Assembly: GCA_024734495.1 (NCBI GenBank)
Contig: JALMQS010000426.1
Coordinates: forward strand, 470,184 to 534,183
DNA length: 64,000 nucleotides
Direction: 5' to 3'
From: Forficula auricularia
Lineage: Eukaryota > Arthropoda > Insecta > Dermaptera > Forficulidae
The notes beneath the pieces were generated by a model. The model was not told the origin of the DNA. It ran no database searches and was given only the letters and a program-made list of their open reading frames with translations. How positions within the stretch are numbered: position 1 is the stretch's first letter; the number at the start of each line of letters is the position of its first letter. The translations under genes were made by a program, and so were the position numbers. This document shows, piece by piece, positions 57,869 through 64,000 of this stretch.

Positions 57869-59150
57869 TTTCGTAACATGATTTAGATATATATTTGAAT
57901 GATTTTTAGTTGTATCACTTTTACTATTAATAGAGAGAAATTACCATATAAAAATATTTATTTTATCACCGAAATTAAGCACCACAAATAGCGCGACAAA
58001 TACTTGAATAGAAATAAGATTAATCTTATTTATTCTTGTCTTACTACAATCGAAAATTTAAAGTCAGTACTAATGTGGTTGAATTCCACTTGAAATGATT
58101 GAGAGAGAAAGCAGAACGTGTGACCCTTAGAAATGCAATGGATATTTTTTTTAATAGCAATGCCGGTATAATAAAAAAGTTGTTCAATAAATATTGGGAT
58201 TTTATTTTCAATTTAACAATAAAGATCAAATCTTGTACAGAATGGTTGGTCGAAACTGAAACAAACCCTTTTCAAATTATTGTTACTATGCTATACAATA
58301 TATTTTAGTTAAATGTCACTTGTTTCTGTTTTTTTTTTCTACCCACAAAACTTAACATTTATCAAACAATTTGGTATCTGAATAGAAAGAATCGCTAAGA
58401 AACAAATAGAAAGCACAAAAGGCCAAAGTGAAAAGGCCCCCCTCAAAAGTACATTTTCAAAGAAATCTCCACTCGGACAATTGACTCTTGTTCAGATCTC
58501 TTTCTAAAATTTGTAAAGGGAATGAGAGAGCCTGGCAAAATGAACTTTTTTTTTGAACAACAGGATCCATCGCTGCATCTCCCACATCGCAAGTGAAATC
58601 TGAACAGAAGAGCCAATAATCATTTCTCAGAAATTCCATTTTCGGCGTTTTTTTCTTCGATACGTTAGAACGTATACAATAGCTAACATTTATATCAATG
58701 GATAAAGAAATTCCACAATTAATCTATTTAAATTTGAAGCTGCAAATTTTGGAATAAAACAGAGTATTTTCAATAACATCGATTTAAATTAACAATAAAT
58801 ATGAAAGGTATCCTTGTAGACTCTCAATAAAATGTAAGTAGTTTAAAAAAAATTGTAAATAAGATTCTATATAAAAGTGAATTAAATAAATCAAGATGAA
58901 TATGTTGATTACTTATTTAAATTAATTTAAGGAATTCGGTGTTGATTCTAGGTAAAATATAACAATTTAGTATGAAGATAGGAAGTATATGAAAATTTAT
59001 TTTAAATTTTAAGAGCAAAGTTTTTAATGTAGATATTGAAAATAAACATGTGCATTTTAATGAAATACCTAATTCAGATAGTTATTAAGACTATATTAGG
59101 TATATGAAATTAGAGAAATGAAAAATGCGTGGGCTCATTTCTTTAATTGA
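57869..59150. other. No gene seen
   Basis: Largely unique. 58430-58660 is less AT-rich and non-repetitive (GGATCCATCGCTGCATCTCC) and is another regulatory candidate. No coding evidence. Confidence 0.4.
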
Positions 59151-59352
59151 AAAGTTTTTATTTTGCCGAGAGTAGCAGAGTTGTTGAATCATAGAGAGAA
59201 ACAAAGAGGATGTCCTCTTGCTTGATGTAAATAAACATACACACATATATAGTCAAATATATACATATATGTATATTGTATATATTATTTATTTGTTTGT
59301 GTGTATGTTTATTTGAACAAGCAGAGGACAACCTCTTTGTTTCGCTTTAATA
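59151..59352. repeat. Inverted pair of hairpin units
   Basis: A complete minus-strand unit (59236-59151) faces a plus-strand unit (59302-59352, 3' part missing) across an AT-rich centre. CATACACACA and TGTGTGTATG are mirror flanks. This is the head-to-head arrangement of the fold-back elements. Confidence 0.6.
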
Positions 59353-59550
59353 AAATCTTAAATTTCTCCTAATTCTACTGCTATAAGCAAGCTATGACTT
59401 GCCTATGTCACTCTTAGTTATTTCTGATCTTATATATTGAGAATTCTTAGAAATCGATTAGTCCAAAGATTCTCGAATCATCTTTATTTATTCCTTTTTT
59501 GTATTATTTCTATTTTAATAGTTCCTCAGCGAGAACAATTTTTATTCAAC
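59345..59550 (+). repeat. Copy of 11510-11740
   Basis: AATCTTAAATTTCTCCTAAT, GCTATAAGCAAGCTATGACT and GATTCTCGAATCATC align in order to the 11.5-kb locus. It sits between a hairpin unit and a decayed hammerhead-like motif, so it may be part of a longer element. Confidence 0.6.
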
Positions 59551-59600
59551 TTTGAGACTAATTTTGAAGGCTTGGCCTTCATCGTCAGTCTTTTTTTTAA
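59550..59600 (-). ncRNA. Decayed hammerhead-like motif
   Basis: On minus: GA, CTGACGA, T, GAAGGC-CAA-GCCTTC, AAAATTA, GTC, TC. The order and stem II match the 31358 motif, but the G of GAAA is lost. It lies about 200 nt from a hairpin unit. Confidence 0.35.
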
Positions 59601-59987
59601 TTATAAATATAATAAGTCAGTATTGCATGGATATTGAAAATTTTTGTTCTTACTTAGCCGAAAAGTCAGTTAGACATGTTAGAATAATAACTATATGAAT
59701 TATTTAACAATAGGTATATTATGGAGTGTAGTTTCACAAACATAAAAAAAAAGTTTATACTTTGAGCTTTGGCATGTTAAAAGCACCTGAATCCTCGACA
59801 TTGAAGTTGATTAAGATAAAGCCTTACGTCATCAAATGTTTTTGTAAAGATAAAAGAAAAACGATAGATTACTCTCAAATTACTTGAAATATCAAAATAG
59901 TTTTATTTGTCGCTCCCAAGCGAAGAATGGACGTATTCCTAGAATTTTTTCATAATTTTACGCTCATTGGTTTAGAAATTTCATTAA

Positions 59988-60697
59988 GGTAGTTGTTTCG
60001 CGACAATACTAGGAAAAGTTAATGCTAGAGTATATAGAACAGTCAATAAGGATTCATAATTCATAAGCCCAAACTTTTTGCTGTTTATGTACCACTACTA
60101 GCCAATCCCGATGTCTCGTTTGACAAATCTGGCAACACTGTCCGAGCTTGTATATATTTTATCATAGAAATATCAGATAAAGTACATTACATTATAAAGG
60201 AAGATTTATAAAAGAAAAAGTTTCTAATAAGCGATCGAAAGCTGTTGCGACAATGGCTGAAGAGAAAAACGTCAAAAAAGTACTAAAGTTAACCCACTTT
60301 TTAGGTTAAATAAATGCGTTGTTGCCAGCTTGTTTTTAGTGTATATTTTTCATTATGCATTTTTTATTATTTATTAATAATTATTTCTGGAAACTGTGGT
60401 TGTAACTATGAATTAAAATTTTCTATAAAAATGTATTAGTTATTGTTTAATCTTGGTTTAGTTTTTTATAAAATGGTAAGAAGAGTTTCTTAATTATAAT
60501 TAAATATGTATGTAAACTTTCCGGTATTCCGTATACTGCAATGTACCATATAAGAGTCTGAAAAACTCTATCTTTGGAATTTAATATCTCCGGAAATATA
60601 TTGTTCATAGATTTCGTTTTGCCACCAATCGATGCAGAAGTATTTAAATAATAATCTATCTAAATTTCAAAAAAACCCATACGGTGAAACAACTACC
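59988..60697. mobile_element. piggyBac-like MITE (TTAA duplication), type 2, copy 2
   Basis: It is nearly identical in layout to copy 1, with the same ends and TTAA flanks (59984-59987 and 60698-60701). It has about 33 extra bases near 60100 (CTAGCCAATCCCGATGTC) that copy 1 lacks. Confidence 0.75.
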
Positions 60698-60701
60698 TTA
60701 A

Positions 60702-61399
60702 GTATAAAAATTGCGTAAAGCGCCCTCCTAAGTCGTCATTTTAAAGGGAATTAAATTTTAAATAATTCAGCCCAATTCTACTTAATTAGATTTTTGCATA
60801 AATTCCTCAGATCTTAGGATAAAATAATTGTCAAAATAAATAAATTTAACTGAAAATTTTCAAATTTGTAACATATTTAGTTTGCAGCAATTGCTTTGAC
60901 AGTTCAACAGACAGGCAAACATTATATCGACACTAATAGGGTTCCGCTTTTCGTAAGTACGGGACCCCAAAAAATGCTAAAATCGCGATTTAATTTATAG
61001 TTTTTCTTTAGTATTTCTGTTTTTAGTAGAGTACAAATTTTGACTTATTTGAATCTCGATTTAAATTTTGAATCGTTTATTTATATATGTCCAAGTTGGA
61101 GTTAAAGAGATAAAATTATTAGGTGTCAATTTTTTTTTTACTGTCTCTCTAGTCCTGTTACAGTCAAAAGAAGAGGCGCCATACTAGTATTTGGACCAGA
61201 GCGCTCGACAACTTGAAGCCAAAAATCGAATCCTTGTTCAATTGAGCTGAAGATGTTTGGGTTGGGGATTCGGACGACATGGAGGAGGTGTATACCTGAG
61301 CTTTCTAAAGAGATGATTTTTTAAAATACTCGCCTATTGTATGATGTTTATTATTATGCTCTTAGGAAAACTCAAATTCACGAATACTTTTTTTTAGTT
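60702..61399. other. No gene seen
   Basis: It contains TAGGGTTCCGCTTTTCGTAA and TACGGGACCCC near 60938-60966, a motif seen in arthropod transposon ends. No partner was found. Confidence 0.4.
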
Positions 61400-62115
61400 A
61401 TTTTTAACCGACTTCAAAAAATGAGGAGGTTCTCTATTCCACTGATTTTTTTTTTTTTTTTTTTTGTGCCTATGTTACCTCATATCTCCGCCAATTGTGA
61501 ACCGATTTTGAAATTTTTTTTGCATTGGGTCAAGTCTGCCTTCCGATTGGTCACATTTTTTTTTATGGGTATTAGACCTTTTTTGTTAGGTTTGTCCAGG
61601 ACTAACTTCTTTGTTTATGAACCGATTTCGATGATTCTTTTTTATTGGAAAGGGGGTATCTTAGGGATAGTGCCATATTAATTTGGTCATGTTCTGATGA
61701 TATGATCACTATTAATAACATCACTAAAGAGAAAAATAAAAATAATTTTTAAGAAAAAAATAAAACCGACTTCAAAAATTAAATGCAACAAATAAAATAC
61801 ACTAAAAGGTATAAAATAATTATTATCTTATTTAGTTACAACTAAACTACGAAATATTAACATGAAATTACTTTTTTTAAGTCGGTGCCAAACAGATACC
61901 TTTTATGAATCGCACTCGACCGATCTTAATACGTTTAGTTGGTACGCTAGCTTATAGGTATAGATTGTTTGGCACCGACTTCAAAAAGTAATTTCATGTT
62001 AATATTTCGTAGTTTAGTTGTAACTAAATAAGATAATAATTATTTTATACGTTTTAGTGTATTTTATTTGTTGCATTTAATTTTTTGAAGTCGGTTTTAT
62101 TTTTTTCTTAAAAAT
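61400..62115. mobile_element. Fold-back element with AACCGACTTC ends, shorter copy
   Basis: The left arm (TTTTTAACCGACTTCAAAAA) matches that of the 35113 element. The central palindrome (61793-62085) matches its centre, with TTATTTAGTTACAACTAAAC and CACCGACTTCAAAAAGTAAT. The outer right arm is missing. An extra AAACCGACTTCAAAAA sits at both inner borders. Confidence 0.7.
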
Positions 62116-62543
62116 TTTTTTTGTTGATATCTCTTCAGCATATATGTTATGATGTTCATATCATTTATTATTAATTTCAGAAGTTAATATTTCCGTATAT
62201 CCCTGATTCAAGATTGTGAACCAGAAAAAAATTTATTGAATTTTCTCGTCAAAATATACAATAAGTCCATGCCAAATTCTGGAGTTGTTTTCAAATGTTT
62301 TTCTGAATTTTTTTTGGAAATGACATTAGATCGAAACGATGGGATCCATAAAAATATCAGATTTAGTTGCTGGTTTCAGACGAAATTTTTAAAACTATAA
62401 AAAAATTCATCTTATTTTTATTTATATTATTCGTGATTTATTATAGTGTGTTCGAAAATTTTAATTTTCTTAATCCTTATTTTTATTTTAGATAAATTTT
62501 TATTATTCAAAAAAGTCATGGATTCCACTGGAATAGTTTTGAT

Positions 62544-62683
62544 CGAGGGGTGAACTGCGATTGGAATTAGGTGTACAGGTTTTTGGGATTATGTGGAATT
62601 ATTTTGGAATTCATTAGGTAATGCCCCTTGGAAATGAAAGTGGAAGTAGGTGTACACGATATTAGGTCGCGGTTCACCCCGCG
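62544..62683. mobile_element. hAT MITE family A, copy 3
   Basis: It is inverted relative to copies 1 and 2. Ends CGAGGGGTGAACTGCGA and TCGCGGTTCACCCCGCG are flanked by GTTTTGAT and GGTTTGAT, an 8-bp duplication with one change. Confidence 0.85.
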
Positions 62684-62789
62684 GGTTTGATTAAATCTCT
62701 ATGAAATCTTTTTTATTTTATTTTTTTTCTACAAAAGATGTACATTACAGAGAAAAATAATTATGAAATTAATATACATTATTGATGAG

Positions 62790-63295
62790 CTAAAAAAAGA
62801 AATTATTTCGTTATTATAGGTTCATTTTATAGTATTTCATTTTTCTTGTTTTTTTAGTTTGAAAATATTATAATTTTAAATTGTAACCCCCTCTCCACCT
62901 CTTAATTTTGGGTCGATATGCACAAAAAGCTAATCAGCTCTTAATCTCAATGCACCAAAACTACGTGTAAAATTTGGTTTTGATATTCACACTAGTTTTT
63001 GAGCTACCTCGCTACAAAATTTGGTAACGCACAGACTAACAGACTAACAACCTAACAGAATAACATACTAACAACCTAACAGAATAACAGACATTTTGAC
63101 AAAACAGTTATTTTCTCGAAAAATATAATTTTTTCGATGTTCACTTATGAGAGCTTTTTTGTAGACCGAAATTCATGGCAACTTCCAATTTTTTTTATCA
63201 AAATAGTTTCAGCCGTTTTTGAGATATTTCGAAAAAAGAAGCCAAAAAAACACTTTTTTCATCCACAATTACAATACTATCTTGAACTTACCCTG
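62790..63295 (+). repeat. Rep1 repeat, copy D (left-truncated)
   Basis: Only the right two-thirds are present, from ATTATTTCGTTATTATAGG to AATTACAATACT and CCCTGTAT. A short ACTAACAACCTAACAGAATA duplication lies at about 63035-63090. A hairpin unit follows directly. Confidence 0.65.
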
Positions 63296-63345
63296 TATCA
63301 AGCAGAGGACAACCTCTTTGTTTCTCTTTATGATAAAGTGGGTGT

Positions 63346-63894
63346 TCCTGCACTCTTACCGAAATATGACCTCCCTAGAAAAAACTCTAGATACCCCCAT
63401 GTAAACGATTTTTTTTTTAATACTTGCAAATATTAATTTATATGTAATTATTTGAAATTACTTTAAAAGTAATATCTTGAATCTAAGCAAAGGAGCGATA
63501 TAATTGTACCTATTACAAAAGTCCATTAATTGAAAATGACTCAAAACTTTGCTATTTAAAATTTAATTGCTTTGTTCTTGCTGGCTGTTTGATAGATTAG
63601 GAAGATATGATATTGAAAAAAACCCAGCGGTGAGCTGACACAGGAATTTGACAGGGTGTTTCAGACACGTTCTTTTGATTCCTTCGCCGGGGGATCTTGA
63701 CTTTCCTGAATTAATTTCGTTTTGCTGATCATATCACTTTTCAAATTCACTTGTTATTGCTCTACAAAACGAGTTGCACATTGCAAGTATATCTTGTTAT
63801 ATTTAGGGATTTAAGAATCTAAATGAGTATAAATTATGTACGTTAGAATATTTATATTTACAATGAAATGACCTGTCTAAAGACACTTATAATA
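63346..63894. other. No gene seen
   Basis: AT-rich sequence between a hairpin unit and a solo Rep1 end. No recognisable feature. Confidence 0.5.
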
Positions 63895-63945
63895 AACTGA
63901 CACGTTCTGATGTGGCCATCCACTTGACTTTACCATACACTCTGG
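63895..63945 (+). repeat. Rep1 outer left end only
   Basis: AACTGACACGTTCTGATGTG and GCCATCCACTTGACTTTACC match the outer flank of copies A and C. It may be the start of a further copy or a solo end. Confidence 0.55.
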
Positions 63946-64000
63946 CCCCTCTCTTATATTTAATATTTAATAAAATTATTTATAATCATGTAGGGGGGGG

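Overview
This is AT-rich animal nuclear DNA, most likely from an arthropod. The evidence is one recognisable host exon (a Zic/odd-paired zinc-finger gene with an arthropod-style His-rich tail), a dense field of DNA-transposon remnants and LINE fragments, and no bacterial gene layout. I cannot name the species from the sequence.

Host gene content is very low. The only confident host coding sequence is the last exon of a Zic-family transcription factor at 24357-24979 on the minus strand, with zinc fingers 4 and 5 and the C-terminal tail. Its 3' splice site is visible. No exon carrying fingers 1-3 is recognisable in the 39 kb upstream of it, so that stretch is best read as one very long intron, or the gene continues outside the window. 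Two deleted copies of the same Tc1-like transposon flank the exon. The first AATAAA downstream of the stop codon lies inside one of them.

Layout. 1-5.3 kb: a C-rich repeat family (Rep1), an inverted-dimer fold-back element, a deleted mariner and a long-TIR MITE. 5.3-18 kb: fold-backs, a LINE 3' end, a TA-flanked MITE, a tandem duplication, a hAT MITE and an 887-bp inverted-repeat element. 18-24 kb: mostly unrecognised AT-rich DNA with one palindromic MITE. 24-26.7 kb: the Zic exon, Tc1 pair, a pogo/Tigger-like fragment and a LINE. 26.7-30 kb: mostly unique DNA. 30-33 kb: nested hAT and Harbinger elements and a fold-back carrying the best hammerhead-like motif. 34-40 kb: TTAA-flanked MITE, a giant AACCGACTTC fold-back, another palindrome and hAT. 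40-49 kb: repeats, a Harbinger MITE inside a coding-like frame, hAT, Rep1 and a minisatellite. 50-56 kb: fold-back, piggyBac-like MITE, tRNA-derived SINE and a LINE-in-LINE-in-repeat nest. 57-64 kb: Rep1 copies, piggyBac-like MITE, a second AACCGACTTC fold-back and a hAT MITE.

The most interesting signal is a set of small fold-back (inverted-dimer) elements. Their arms end in a CTGAnGA / stem II / GAAAC / GUC arrangement with complementary flanks forming stem I, as in a hammerhead ribozyme with minimal stem III. One of them is built from a roughly 95-nt hairpin unit that is scattered through the window in more than ten copies. Two have clean 12-14 bp target-site duplications, which suggests retroposition. 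This resembles the ribozyme-bearing ends of Penelope-like elements, but no Penelope protein is visible here.
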